Below are positions 21,475 through 33,420 of a DNA stretch of 64,000 nucleotides, in pieces; the stretch's first letter is position 1, and each line of letters starts with the position of its first letter. The stretch spans positions 6,976,318 through 7,040,317 of the forward strand of contig CM037462.1 in assembly GCA_021014325.1 (NCBI GenBank), read 5' to 3'. The translations under genes and the position numbers were made by a program. The notes under the pieces are model-generated. The model worked only from the letters and a program-made list of their open reading frames with translations. It had not been told where the DNA came from and ran no database searches. The stretch is from Plazaster borealis. Its lineage: Eukaryota > Echinodermata > Asteroidea > Forcipulatida > Labidiasteridae.

Positions 21475-22516
21475 CAATGCTGACTTGTTAAAATGGTCCA
21501 CTTTATATTTGAAGATGATAATGGAGGTGTTACATGAGAGTGGTGTAAATGTTACATCCACACCACCGTCCTGAAAGGAAAACAATGTCCCTTTATGGGA
21601 GTTTTCAGAGGAAAGAAATAGAAAAGTATACTAATGATTTTTATTATTTTTAATCAGTGTGGGAATCATTGAACATTACCATTTAAAAACATGCGTGTCT
21701 TGGCAAAGAACAGCGACAAAATTAGCACATGGGACTTTCAAGAAACAACCAGCAGAAGACTTAATGTTTATATAGCCAATTTTCTGCATCATGTCATTAA
21801 TTTGTGAGAAAAAAACACTCCAGACCATCTAAAAATTTCATGGAACAATGACTTTAAAATTTCAGTAGTGTTATTTGTTTTTGATTAGTATTTGTTTGGA
21901 CCGCTTCGCCTTTTACAGTGGGTAGATATGGATGTAACATGCACGCGGTGTCAATGTTACATCCACAATACTTCATAAAAACCATTTTTCCCCCAGAAGT
22001 AGTTTTCAGAAATTATTAAACCTTCAGTACATGGTTGACCATAGTAAGAAAGTCTAATACAGTTCATGGATTGCATTCTTTGAGCTTGTTGCACTTGTAG
22101 GACAATTTCCAGAAATATGTACATCACTTTTATTAAAAATGTTACTGAAACAAAAAAGTTTGTCTTGTCTCACATTTTATTCGGGTCTTTCAATCTATAT
22201 AAAAATTATTCCTTGCAAAAGGGCCTTCTAACGGATTATTTTAAAATGCATCAATGCACAAACAATTGCACAACTGAATAATTGCAGAATATTAAAGTAT
22301 CATGTTTGGTGTCAATGTTACGTCCACACTTTCTGTGACAGACCATCACGCATGGTACTCTAACAAATTTCATGTGCATCTTCAACCTATAATTGTTTCT
22401 AAATTGTGAAGTATGATACATTCCTTGTCTGAAAACTGTGAAAGTAAAACCTTTTGAACATTTTGAAAATTCCACTATCATGTCACACTTTGTTTCCCAA
22501 ACTTATGGAATGACCC

Positions 22517-22520
22517 ATAT
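22517..22520. repeat. Target site duplication ATAT (right)
   Basis: Pairs with 16529-16532 and marks the right border of the 5,984-bp element. Confidence 0.8.
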
Positions 22521-22818
22521 GCTGCTAAAGATCTTTGGCGAAAGGCACACGCTCCCCCAGCTCCAGCAGAAGTTCTGGGACCAGTTGGAAGTACATGATA
22601 ACGCCCTTAATAGGCAAAAAATTGATAATGGGGGCGAAGTCCTTTGCTTCTTCCCCCTAGATGGCCCAAAGCTGACGCTATTGGCCCGGAATGACAACAT
22701 TGGGTCTTACCGCAAGGTGACTGCCAAAGGTGTGCATTGGCAAAGCCAGGGAGAAAGCTTCATCCTAAATGTACATGGGTTCCTTGATTGCAACACAGCC
22801 ACTAAAAGTCCTAGCCAT
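22521..22818 (+). pseudogene. Ty3/Gypsy gag remnant, part 2
   Basis: The frame resumes directly after the transposon with LLKIFGERHTLPQLQQKFW, the continuation of the gag core begun at 16291-16528. It stays open to about 22818. The second half (DNAL...GGEVLCFFPLDGP) does not clearly match gag. No zinc knuckle, protease, reverse transcriptase or RNase H is seen between here and the integrase at 22861, so most of pol has been deleted. Confidence 0.6.
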
Positions 22819-22860
22819 TGATTGTATTCTTCTTGACTCTGGCACTAACAATGTAGAAAC

Positions 22861-23600
22861 CGTACTGTGCTCACTGATGTTTTCACCAAGTTTACCCAAG
22901 CAATTCCATGTAAGGCTTCAATAAGCAAGAACTGTTGTTCGCATTTCACACGATTGGTTTTCTTCTTTTTGGTGTGCCCCGCCGACTTCAGGCAGAATCT
23001 AAAGAGCCCTGTGAGATAGGCCTATACGGTATTAGCAAGACTCGCAAAATCTGCAATAACTACAACATCCTAAAGATCCTCCCACCAGAGAAAAAGCGGA
23101 AATGGCCTGAATGCCTCCCCGAAATTGTTGACGCATACAATGTTACCCCGCACTCTTCAACCGGATATTAACCGAACCTCTTCTTTTGACAAAAGTACAG
23201 ATAGATCATGTTCTTGGTGTAGGCGACCAAAGAGCAGAAGATCCTGAGCTAGATAGATGAGTGGATTTCTAATCATCATAGTAAGAATGAAACTCACATT
23301 CCAGATGCAAAGGTAACTCGCACTGCTTTACCAAACGGAGCAAAGGTCTTTCTTTGTAATAGATCACTTGATGGAGTTGGAGAAAGTAGAACAGTAAATA
23401 GGAGTGAGTTCTTGAATGATCGGACCTTGTTGACAGAAGACACACCTGTTGTGGCTCGCCCGCCACTTTCAGAGGATGACCCAGTCCCATTGGCCCAGAC
23501 GAGGAGGCCGAGGAAGGCACTGTACTGTACTTGAATTGCCACGAGAAGGCCAAAGAAGTTTTATTTGCCAAGGAAACAGCAGCACAACACACTACTTCAT
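22861..23600 (+). pseudogene. Ty3/Gypsy integrase remnant with broken active site
   Basis: In three frames on the plus strand: [17 protein letters not shown] (start of the integrase core, first catalytic Asp), FGVPRRL and LYGISKTR, then [15 protein letters not shown] and [12 protein letters not shown], the conserved end of the core. Further on ALPNGAKVFLCNRS and TVNRSEFLNDRTLL match the C-terminal chromatin/linker part. The segments that normally carry the second Asp (HSDQG) and the catalytic Glu (in the HPQGNG..ER block) are deleted. Stops and frameshifts are frequent. The minus-strand open frames at 23269-23652 are shadows of this. Confidence 0.75.
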
Positions 23601-24066
23601 ACAAAAACAGGGGGGCAATCTGTGCCCCCAACAGACCAGTAAGATGGTCCATAGTGTTCCTCCACTCAAAGTCCCTGAGGCAGCAGATGCTTCACTAGAA
23701 ACTGTCCCTTATGAGGCAGCAGATGCTTTACCTGAGTCTGTCTCTAATGATGATGTTTCTATCAAAGACACAGTAAAGGTGCGTCACACAACTGTTTTTG
23801 GCACTGGTACACGAATCTCAACTACCTTCCTAAGTCTTTTACTTAGTTTTATTTAGACAGAGCTACCAGCAATACCTGTTCCAGCTCCTGTAGTCGATCC
23901 ACAAGTACTGGCAAATATCAGCCGAATAGTCCATGCATGGGCCAGAGGCAACAATTTCACGTATTGGTACAACCTGAGTTGGCAAAATCAAATGTTTTGT
24001 TGTTGAAAGGTCTATGTCTAAGGATGATAAACTGATCTGATGGCAATCCAGGATGGTGGCTTAGTG
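23601..24066. other. Probable continuation of the decayed Gypsy element
   Basis: The plus frame keeps Pro/Ser-rich and acidic text (SVPPLKVPEAADASLETVP, VPAPVVDPQVLANISR), including a direct repeat EAADA. This looks like the variable region after integrase. No LTR is recognised. Confidence 0.35.
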
Positions 24067-24074
24067 GTAGTAAG

Positions 24075-24967
24075 TAGGCCTGGGCGACTATTGAAATTTA
24101 CCGTATTCAATTGAAGCATTATCGTAGGAGCATATTCACGGCTCAAAACTGTAATTTCTACACCCAAACTGTGTACAAAATGTATGTTCCGTTTTTGATA
24201 AAATAATTTCAAACAATGTTTAGCTTCAACCTTTATTTCTCTATTTATTTTATTTCCAGCAAATAACACAGCAGAAGAAAACACAGTGATTGTTGTGATG
24301 ATTATGATTAACAGATGAATTAGTGTATTAATAAACACATTTAAAAACTAACAGCACATCGGAAATCAGCCCTCGGCGGACGGCAATCTAACGAAAAAAC
24401 ATGACGCATCCCCATAGCGATGCAGTTAGACACAAAAAATAATGTGTACCGTCAACCTCTGCATGCTGCTAGCCGGCCGCAGCCATTTTAGCAGCTCGTC
24501 GAAGACCACCACCCCCATGAGCTTCCGGACCAATCACAAGCCACACAATCACACAACATAACTAATGAATATGGATGAGCCTGTACAGTGCACTGCATGT
24601 GGAAGAGTGTGTGTGTGTGTATTATGTGTAGGAATTCCGAACATGTCACGTTTATCCGTTCACTGTGCATTCTCATTCAACCATGTCGTCTTGAAGAAAT
24701 GTGTTGAATTGTGTTCTTTGTGTTGAGTCTTGAACGATTGTGTTGGTTCGCGGTTTGTGTTGGTTCGCGGTGTTTGTGTTTCATTACATTATAGTCGACT
24801 CGTGATCGTGAGTGACACATTTAGTTCACGCAGCAAATAATCGCGATTATTTTTTCAGTAGTCGTGGCGGCGCGGTTAACCGGTTAGTTGAATAACGGTA
24901 ATCGCGACTCCACATAGCAATCAATAGTCGCGATTTTGACACTAATTGCACTAGTCGCCAAGGCCTA
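24075..24967. mobile_element. hAT-like non-autonomous element
   Basis: The ends are TAGGCCTGGGCGACTA and, reversed, TAGGCCTTGGCGACTA (15 of 16 match). They are flanked by 8-bp near-identical direct repeats GTAGTAAG (24067-24074) and GTAGTAAA (24968-24975). The end sequence and 8-bp duplication are typical of hAT. The 893-bp body holds no transposase; short direct repeats GTGTTGGTTCGCGGT lie near 24740-24770, and several CGCGATTATT words mark the right subterminal zone. Confidence 0.75.
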
Positions 24968-24975
24968 GTAGTAAA

Positions 24976-25390
24976 TGCCCCCCTTTTTTTAACCTAGTAA
25001 GAATGGGATAAATGCATTGTGTATAATGATGAAACTTTGTCAAATTATTGTTTAACTTAGGTTTTTTAAATGACATCAAGTGAACTTACCTCTGGTAAAA
25101 GGTGCTGTTTGTAGACATATTTTATAAACTCATGCAATTAAACAAGTTTTCCAGATGGCTAAACATTGTTATAAACTTGAAACTTTTAAAAAATTGTCAT
25201 TACAGATAGCACCGTCATCATCGTTCATATGGAAACAATGCTAGATTGGTAGATTAGTATTCTCCAGCCATTCAATGGTGTCATCATAAAGGTCCACAAG
25301 GCCTTGAAATCCACGAGGAGATCTGAATATAGGACAGGAGTATACAGCATGTGAGCGGGTCATGGAAACAAACGATGAAAACTTTTTTTT
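24976..25390. other. Non-coding sequence, nothing recognised
   Basis: No gene or bounded repeat. Confidence 0.3.
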
Positions 25391-25488
25391 CAGTGTCCGG
25401 ATTTTGGGCCAGCGCAATTTGTAAGTGTCCGGATTTTGTCCAGCAGTATTTGTACGTGTCCGGATTTTGGGCCAGCGCTACATTCAGG
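25391..25488. repeat. Three-copy tandem repeat, GTGTCCGGATTTTGG
   Basis: GTGTCCGGATTTTG occurs at 25393, 25425 and 25456, a period of 31-32 bp; two units continue GGCCAGCGC. The open frames over it on both strands are by-products of the repeat. Confidence 0.75.
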
Positions 25489-28400
25489 TACATGTACCAC
25501 ACACACGTGAAAGACCGTGTGTGCCTAGTCTTGGCTCAAGGTGTTGGCTTTTTAATACATTTTTTAGTAAAGTGCCCTCTCTTGGTGGAACGGGACAACG
25601 ACATGAGTAAGTATAATGGGACATCGCACTTAACGAAAAACGAACAACAACAGCTTTAATCAAAGACTAACGAGGAGCATTTTACCGGGTCTAGCCCCCG
25701 ACTCACGTGTCAAAATCAAATCGCATTTAAAGTGTTTCCCGATGCCAGGTTCCCCTTCTCTGTGTGAGTGTTGCGCAGTAAAACTACTTGCTGATCGATG
25801 TTGGAGGTAAAAAAAAGCGCGGGCCGGCCACTCCAACGGAGACGGGAAAAAAGTGGAGCCCGCAAGAAAAACACGGAATGGGAGACATGCACCCCATCCT
25901 GTTCCAGCTAGCTTCTGGAGGTTAACACAGATACTTTCTTGGCATGGTAGGAGGAAGTGGACTGCAGTCAAGGGTAACCCAAAGACACACTGGAGTGCAT
26001 GGCTTCGGACTTCAGGCTTTCGCCTTTCAGATTGATATTGAGCTCTTTATGGCCAAGACGGTTGGCTAGAAGAAAACAGGGCATACTGTCTTAGGCTGGC
26101 TCATTTTCAGGTGCCAGCTGTATGGAAGTAGCTGCTCAGAATGGATAGATCACTTTCCAACGTTGTTTCCAGTGACTCAACGGCGTTGTTGGGATAATGA
26201 CGTCATACCAACGGGCGCCCATCCGATGACGTTATACTGCCCTCCAAACAAAAAAGTCAGTTGAGAAAACTGAGTCATGGACGAGAAGTTTTTTCAGTGT
26301 TGCTGTTAAGGATCATGGGACAGTGGTCAGATCTGCACTGAGAAAACCACCATCCACGAAGTGGGCATGCACCTCTGGCCATCGATGTGCAATCAAGTAG
26401 GGCAGAGCGTTGTTGGGTAATTTTCTATCGGATACCCGTTAGCCACATCGATTCGGTTCTCGGGTACCCGTTATTATACTCGCTTTCACGGTCAATGAGT
26501 TAGAAAGAAAAATACAATTTTTACAAGTTGATTACTCAATACAAACATAAGTAATCAACAAGCAGTCGTTCCGTTATCTCAGTCAAGCAGAAAACAAGTG
26601 ACCCACTGTCCAATACTTTGTTCCAATTATACATAGATTTCGGATTTTACTGTCTACCAATGGTGTGAAATGTTTAAATGCTGATACAAAAACATTTTGT
26701 TTCAATTGAACATTGTACCTGGGCCTATTTATAGCTATAATAAACTTACACACATTTAAGTGTAAACTACTGCGCATGACAAACTGTTAAACCTACATGT
26801 ACAATGGTTTTGAATAAACATCTACATGTAGTTCTGCAATTCCACACTAATGGGCCAAAAGATAACTTTGTAAGATAGGCATGTGAGAGCGAGACAAAAG
26901 TAACTATTTTGTTACAGTCTTTTCCTTTACATTTTAAATCTGTTTATGATTGTTCCTAGTAAAAATAAAAATAAAACCTTGGTGACCTCTAGGAATTACA
27001 AGGTCATTTGAAATGTGTTACGTATGTAACAAAGACAGACATATGGCCTGGAAAGTAAAGACAGAATTTGAAAACAATTACAAAATATTGTGTAAGTAAC
27101 TTTCCTGACTCTTAAAGATTGTAAGCAATGAAACTGAGATGTTGCTGTGGGTATTAAGGCAATAAAAATGGGAAATAAGTCACGTACGAACGATGGACAG
27201 ACACTTTTGTGACAAAATTCTGTCCTTGTTTGTACGTAGACATTTGTTTTTAAAACTTAAATTTCTTAAATAGCCAGGGAAGAAAATTTCTTAATTTTGG
27301 CTGGTAACTATCCCTAAGGGTCTGTAGAATTGGTATCTGGACAACATTGGGCAATACATTTATTTTAGTATAACTTCTATCAAATGATAACCAAAAAGAG
27401 TATTTTACTGTATAATGTAAGATTTGTTTTTCTTGATTTTGTTTTGTTGTTTTGGGGGGTTTATTTTGCGGGGTGATTGCGCGAAGTCAAAATGCTGTGT
27501 TGAAGACGCAATGTTTTTGATCCCATGCGTGGTGTGTTAACGATTTTGTTTAACTCGAAAGCTGTAATTCGGGAAAAGCCCCTAGTCCCAGAAGGACAGC
27601 CCCTGGGCGGGTCCTTTTTTTGCTCACCCAGGGGCTAAATTTGGCCCCGGTATGTCGGTTGTCTATTTCACCCCTGAAGTTAGTTGTATTTTATAGCTCC
27701 ATGGTTGTGGTTAATTTTGAAAGAGCTACAATTGTGCATACTGGGACTCATACTGAGACCAGTATCTGCACGCTTCACTGGTTAAAAAGTAGTGCCGGCT
27801 GTATACACTTGGCAGTCTGTTAAAAAGGATTAAAACTGTGTGTTTGGCAAAGGGATTAAGAGATAAGAGGTGTGACTTGGTAAACACAAAAAGGATGTGT
27901 GACTTTGGTAATTCTCCTGAATGGGGCATTCCCGTAATGGTAAGAAAATATTAACTGAGTTTCAAACTGAAGACATATTCCATAAAAAAATACAACAGTT
28001 TTAAAAATCATCGAGAAATTGTGCGTTGTTTAGTTACGACCGTAGCCTCAGCCGAGAAAAATATCTTCCGAGCGCGCGAAAATCTTTTCCATTACGTCAT
28101 GTAAACTGGGTAACTGACCAATCAGAATGAGCCATTTACCGAGGAAAACCTGTGAGGGTAGCCCCCTACAGAAGTCAATGACCGTGTGAGTCGCCACTGG
28201 TCCACGGACGAAAATCAACGTTACGACCACCAGGTAAGTGACGACCGTACCACGTTTTTCTCTATTACTTAACAAACCCAGCCATGTCTCAGATATATAT
28301 TTACGTTAAATTATTATTTTGTTCACGCACAATTAATTTTCATTGACGTGAACTTAATTGAAATTGTTCCGAACTTCCCATTGCTGACGCACAAATTGTA

Positions 28401-28828
28401 AGGTCACGGTTTAACACGGTAACAGCGACACACGGTCATGGGTTTGTACATGACTTCGCACCAAGTACCAGCGGGCTTGGCACCTTGTCGTGTACCGCGC
28501 TATTTTAGCTGATGTAGTGGACGTCCCTGCAGGGGCACCGTCTCGTAGTGTCTGTTGATATGATGACCAACGTGTGTTTTTATGAATGCATATTTAATTT
28601 GCGCTGAGCCAGTTCGCGTTCATCCATTATTGCCAGTGATACTATTATTTTATCATGTAAACATTGACTTGAATGTTAAAAAACGAAACTGTAGTTTTAT
28701 AAAATCACATTTGACTTTGAGATCAAAATCTCATAATGGGGCATAATAAAAGGACATATTAAAAGAGGTTTCCTTGATCAAAAACACACCTTAAAACGAA
28801 TCACAAACGTGATGTTATTAAACCAGTT
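25489..28828. other. Long stretch without recognised gene
   Basis: Mostly AT-rich. Short open frames at 25660-26035 overlap on opposite strands. A C/G-rich inverted pair (CCCCTGGGC and CACCCAGGGGC) lies at about 27600-27633. A CG-richer patch at 28030-28270 could be a repeat or a promoter, but I see no supporting motif. Nothing else can be supported. Confidence 0.3.
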
Positions 28829-29675
28829 CAGGCCTCAAAATTCACGGCGGCCACGCGGCCATGGCCGTCGATGCCCTCTGTCTGGCCGAGGTGCCCCCGG
28901 AAAAATTCACCTCCTCACGCCCAACACTGCCGTGCCTTTTTCTTCCATTGGCCACCATGCCCTTTTTAATAATTACTGTATGGAACTCCATGCTTTTTAT
29001 AACGGCAACTTTCTTCTCTCCAATCCCGAAGCGCGGCGTACCGACCATATTCACCACGTCCGCAACCACACAGGAACACGGAACCGTTCGTGATGCACAT
29101 GTACAGTACAGTTCAACCTGTACCGTGTACAATACACGAATGCACATATCCAACGAGCCGGCCTCCTGCGCAGCCGCAAATCTACAAGGCCGGCTTTCGC
29201 TGGTAGCAGCAACGGTGTGCACTTAGCACTGGTTCACGTCAGCTAGTGCCAAATGAATTGTACACGGACAGTCTCTCGTTCACAAAGTGTGCATGTGTGA
29301 TGCTGTTGCATGCGTGAATAAACTTTCCTAGCGTCGGTCCGGTCACGCGCTCGACGATCGTGATTGCTTTTTGCAAACTATTATTATCGTATTATTAGTT
29401 TGCTAAGGGAGAACCTAAATTACAAAACCAGGTAGTTTCCATCATCCATTTCATTTTGTTATGTATGTAATACGCCTTATTTTATGCAATACTTAAAAAG
29501 TAAAATAAAACATATTGTTACATTACAATTATTACAAGTCAGCCTTGGTGCCCTTTTCTCAAGGCCTTATTTGGCCTTGGTGCCCATCCTTTTGGCCTCG
29601 TGGTGCCCTTCAAAATGTTTTCTTCATTTAAGGCCAAAGTGGCCTTGCCCTAAAAATGACGAAATTTGAGGCCTG
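28829..29675. mobile_element. CAGGCCTCAAA-ended element (possibly hAT-like)
   Basis: The left end is CAGGCCTCAAAATTC; the right end reversed is CAGGCCTCAAATTTC (14 of 15). Next to them are diverged repeats of one motif: TGGCCGAGGTGCCC on the left, GGCCTTGGTGCCC at 29575 and GGCCTCGTGGTGCCC on the right. No clear 8-bp duplication at the borders. The three overlapping open frames at 28809-29226 are on both strands and look non-coding. Confidence 0.5.
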
Positions 29676-31232
29676 CAGTTTACATGTGGAGATATTCTGT
29701 GTCGTATAACTGTTTAATTTTATATTGAGTGTGGCTAGAGTAGTAATTGGGCACATTTTTAAAATGTTGGAAACTTAATATTAGGCTCCCTTTTGAAATA
29801 AAGAATTGTAGTTCATAAACTTTGGCACAATTACATAATTTTGTTATGAGAATCCCACTTACACTGTACATACAGAAACAGCATAGTTCAAGAGTGGTTT
29901 GCGTCTCCGTTACGCCCGTTACCTCACCAATCATAGTACTCTGCACCAAGATGATGACAATTTAAATGCCACAACAAGACAATTCTCAAAAATTAACTTA
30001 CTCAACTACTGTACCTGCTATATGAAATAAAATCAGAGCTCATCAGTGTTGTAAATGGTGTGTTAAGTGCAACTAAAAAAAAGAAATGTGTCAGTGTTCA
30101 ATTTTTATGCTGTTCGGTACGCATCCTTTGTTCTTTAGTTTTTTACTGAGGACTTACAAACACATGGTTGTTATTGGGCTTTCATTTGGTAACAAACAGT
30201 AATTCAACCCTACCAAAATGTTCACCAATGTGCGTCTCCGTTACACCCGTTACTAGGTATATAAGAACAGAACATGTGATGAATTGACAAGACTTGGTTT
30301 CCTATTTATTTTATATTTGTAGAATAACAAAATATACCTAGTGGTTATCCCAAATAAAAATTTAATTGAAGTATTGCAGTAACTTTATGTTTCACCTTGT
30401 GTGCCACACATATGAGGTACAATATTGTGCATTGGGCCATGTGCATAGAAGGCAATTATAATGTACTATAAAGGCAAAACACACAACTACGAAAAACAGA
30501 GTCTAAGCTACTCATTTGGAGATGCTATCACATGTTTTTGAAATTAGGTAAACCCCAGAAAGAAATTCGCATCCTTAATGTTTTGCAATCTTAGGTGGTA
30601 CATGTACATATGGTCTGGCCCTCGAAAGAGATTGCAGTTGCTGCTTGTACAGATGCTGGCTGGAGTCTAGCCAATTATATTTTTTGTAAATAATATTGTA
30701 CTTAATTTTGTTTGAATTCATCAGTTTCTTATTGTTTAAACATTCCTTTGGTTGTTGAGACACCAACCTTTAAGCAGGAGAGAATATGACAGGTCATTTT
30801 CTTAAGCTCCAAGGTTGCAGTGCCCTCAATGTTAGTTAATGTGATTGCCTGCTACATCTTTAAGTATTTCCTCCGCCCATCCACATTTATTAATTTCCTT
30901 GGTTATTTCTACTGTAGAAATATCTTCACATCCTTTAAAGTTGTACACGGTCTCTGGCCCCTTCCCCTGTCAAACCTCAAACAAATTAAATTTACTTACC
31001 AGACATATTTGACTTGTGTCTCATTAATGATGCCTCATCTTCTGATTTCTCTGTAACACCAAATCTATCATGGTTTGTTTCCTGTTTTTCATGATCTGGT
31101 GGGACTGTAGGTGTAATTGTACCATTCATCTGTTCTTGATCCATCATGCTACTTTGGCTTTATCTTCCTTCCTGATGTTAAAATCAATACACAATTAGAG
31201 CGATTTCTGTGTAAACAAAAAAGAACTATGTT
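29676..31232. other. Non-coding sequence with two copies of GCGTCTCCGTTAC
   Basis: The motif GCGTCTCCGTTAC followed by (G/A)CCCGTTAC occurs at 29901-29922 and 30232-30253 in the same orientation. A repeat shared with 15752 occurs near 30793. No gene is recognised; ends of any element are not visible. Confidence 0.4.
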
Positions 31233-31534
31233 GAGCGCATTCTATGAATTTGCACATTCTGCAGATTGTGCATGATTTTGCCCAATCTTCAGATTGAGCT
31301 GCCCAAAGACATTAATGAATCTGACCGTGACGTCATCCAGACACTATAAAACCGATGATGAAGCAATGGAAACGCAAAGATTTGTACGCATGACTCACAG
31401 GATGGGCCAACAACCTCCTTTTGACCTCTAGGCGAGAGCGCCCAACTTAAAAATGAGGTCGTATGCGTCAGATCTACATGTATCAGGTCTAGATCTGCAG
31501 ATTGAGTGCCCATCAATCTGCAGATTGGGCAGCT
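31233..31534. repeat. Diverged copy of the GAGCGCATTC palindromic family
   Basis: It starts GAGCGCATTCTATGAATTTG and CACATTCTGCAGATTG, as in the element at 9808-9950. AATCTGCAGATTGGGCAGCT recurs near 31520. Borders approximate. Confidence 0.35.
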
Positions 31535-31675
31535 GATGGTGATGCTCAAAGTTGGGGGGATTTGTTATCATTTATGTTTTATTTGGGGGATTTCCATACT
31601 AAAAGTTACACTTAGGCCTATTGATTGTTAAAAAAGGCGAGGATTTGCTCTAAATTGTGTACACTGTCCACATGT

Positions 31676-32624
31676 AACGTCCGTCGATATATCGATATCA
31701 CTCAAATACTCGATACTATTTTGACATCGATATCGCCGATGTCACTTTTTAAATCGTATCGAAATATCGAAATTTTCGATATAATATCGAAAATTTTCGA
31801 TGTATCTAAAATTTTGATGTTCCTAAATGATATCGAAAACACCGAAAGAGTGTCAGATTATCCAGAAAATCTCAGGGTTTTAGTATTAGAAAAGCTGCCG
31901 TAGCTTACAACATTTGAGTAGGCGACCAACTGTGCGTTCTCTGTGTTTCTCCCGCGGCCCGCCGTAGCTACATGTAGTTCACGACCGCTTGCACAGTTAT
32001 CAATGCAGAAATGTTTACATGCTTGCAGATAAATTCTCACAGCATCTGGTTGCTGCCGCATCCAACAAGTAAAGCATTTTTAAGAGAAACCTCGGAGCCA
32101 GACTCTGTTGAACGTACATGTACAGCTCTACATTATGCACTGGGTCTTTATCTAGACTGTATATTATGTACATGTAGTGTATCGCGGATCCGGACTTCAT
32201 CCTTTTGATGCATGTGTTCTAGGCTAAACTCACCAAGTTGTGACTTGTGAGCACATGTGGTGGGCCAACTTCTGACGTGACGCATGTCTATTAGTATTAG
32301 AGTAGCGGGGCTTCTTTTCTACCTCCATGGTTAGACAGGAACCGAGCTGGATATCTTTAATTTACAGGTAGATTTTCTTTAAAACTTCTATAAGTTAAAT
32401 AATGAATACTATGTACTAAGGCAACAGTTTGAAGCACCACATGCACGATGTTCCACTCTCCAGACTGTACAGCTGCTACACCAAAACACAAATCTCAAAG
32501 CCACCCTACAACTTGGTAAATTAAGCAGTTTTTAGGCTTCACGGGAAATAATTGATATCGAGTATACTCGATATTGAATTTTCGATATATCGATAATTAG
32601 AAAAACTGGCATCGACGGACGTTT
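31676..32624. mobile_element. hAT-like non-autonomous element with 8-9 bp target duplication
   Basis: The left end is AACGTCCGTCGATATATCGA and the right end is its inverted copy, interrupted by small changes (TCGATATATCGATAA.., CATCGACGGACGTT). TCCACATGT is present on both sides (31667-31675, 32625-32633), giving an 8- or 9-bp target duplication. Subterminal zones are packed with ATCGATATCG / TTCGATAT words. 949 bp, no transposase. Confidence 0.8.
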
Positions 32625-32633
32625 TCCACATGT

Positions 32634-33420
32634 GACAATAAACACAGTTTGCTTAATTGTAGTTGGTGCGATTTAATAAAAAAGGAATGAATTTTCCTTT
32701 TATCCTACTACCTGTGCCACTTTCTAAGAAAGTTTTTGTATTTTCTGGCGGAACTCTCGCACTCACTACCAAGATGGAACTAAATTGCAAGTAGTGTTGT
32801 CAAGACCACATTTGAGGCGGAATGGCTTCTTTTTCATTATTTTGACACTTTGTTAATTAATTCAAAGTGCTTGTTTCTCTCTGATAAATTCTGTCAACTT
32901 TTTCTGGAAGGTAAGGATACAATTTGACCTAAATTAAATTGAGATAAAGTGGCAGTCAACTACCTGTACAGCATTTTTGCAACAACAAAATAATAAAAAT
33001 GTTCCCATTTTACTTGCCATTTTTTTGTCAATACAAAAATTGCAATTGTTTTTTGTTCTGCATCAAGGTGTTGAAAAGTATCATTATAGCAAGCCATCTT
33101 GTTTTCAGACTGACATGTACAATGTAGTAAGAATGATATTGAAAATTAAAACACAGCATGGCACAACATCAAAATTAGGAGTTTTGTCACCTATGAATCA
33201 TGATTATAATGATGTTATATTTGTGGACCCATCAAAAGTGTACTTAAGGACATGAAGAATATATCATCAAAAATTCAGCTTCCTAATATCAACTTACATG
33301 TATCAAGTATGAACAATTATTACAATTCTATTCGCGTTGAAGAGTAGCAAAGCTTTACTTACATGTAGTATCGGGACGTGTGCATGCAACGGAGACTGGC
33401 GGCCTACACGAGAAGTCGTC
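32634..33420. other. Non-coding sequence, nothing recognised
   Basis: A 92-residue open frame at 32977-33255 has no recognisable motif. No bounded repeat. Confidence 0.3.

Larger units (their letters stand above)
16533..22516 (+). mobile_element. GGGTCATTCCAT DNA transposon with 4-bp target duplication (E1)
   Basis: The ends are GGGTCATTCCAT and its reverse complement ATGGAATGACCC (12 bp), flanked by ATAT on each side. Without the nested element at 18881-21474 it is about 3.4 kb. It carries several GTTACATCGA or GTTACATCCACAC motifs near both ends (for example 16964, 17126, 17294, 21551, 21955, 22315), probably transposase-binding sites. The coding content is reduced to two C-terminal exons (18289-18405, 18592 on), so it is likely non-autonomous. 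The left 2.26 kb has a second copy at 10814-13095. A 4-bp duplication and GGG ends would fit a Sola-like or Academ-like superfamily; I cannot decide which. Confidence 0.8.

Noticed and set aside
23269..23652. Minus-strand frames of 82 and 127 residues
   Set aside because: They are opposite the recognisable integrase C-terminal remnant and have no motif.
28809..29226. Three overlapping frames of 94-126 residues
   Set aside because: They cover the same DNA on both strands inside an inverted-end element; no motif or splice support.
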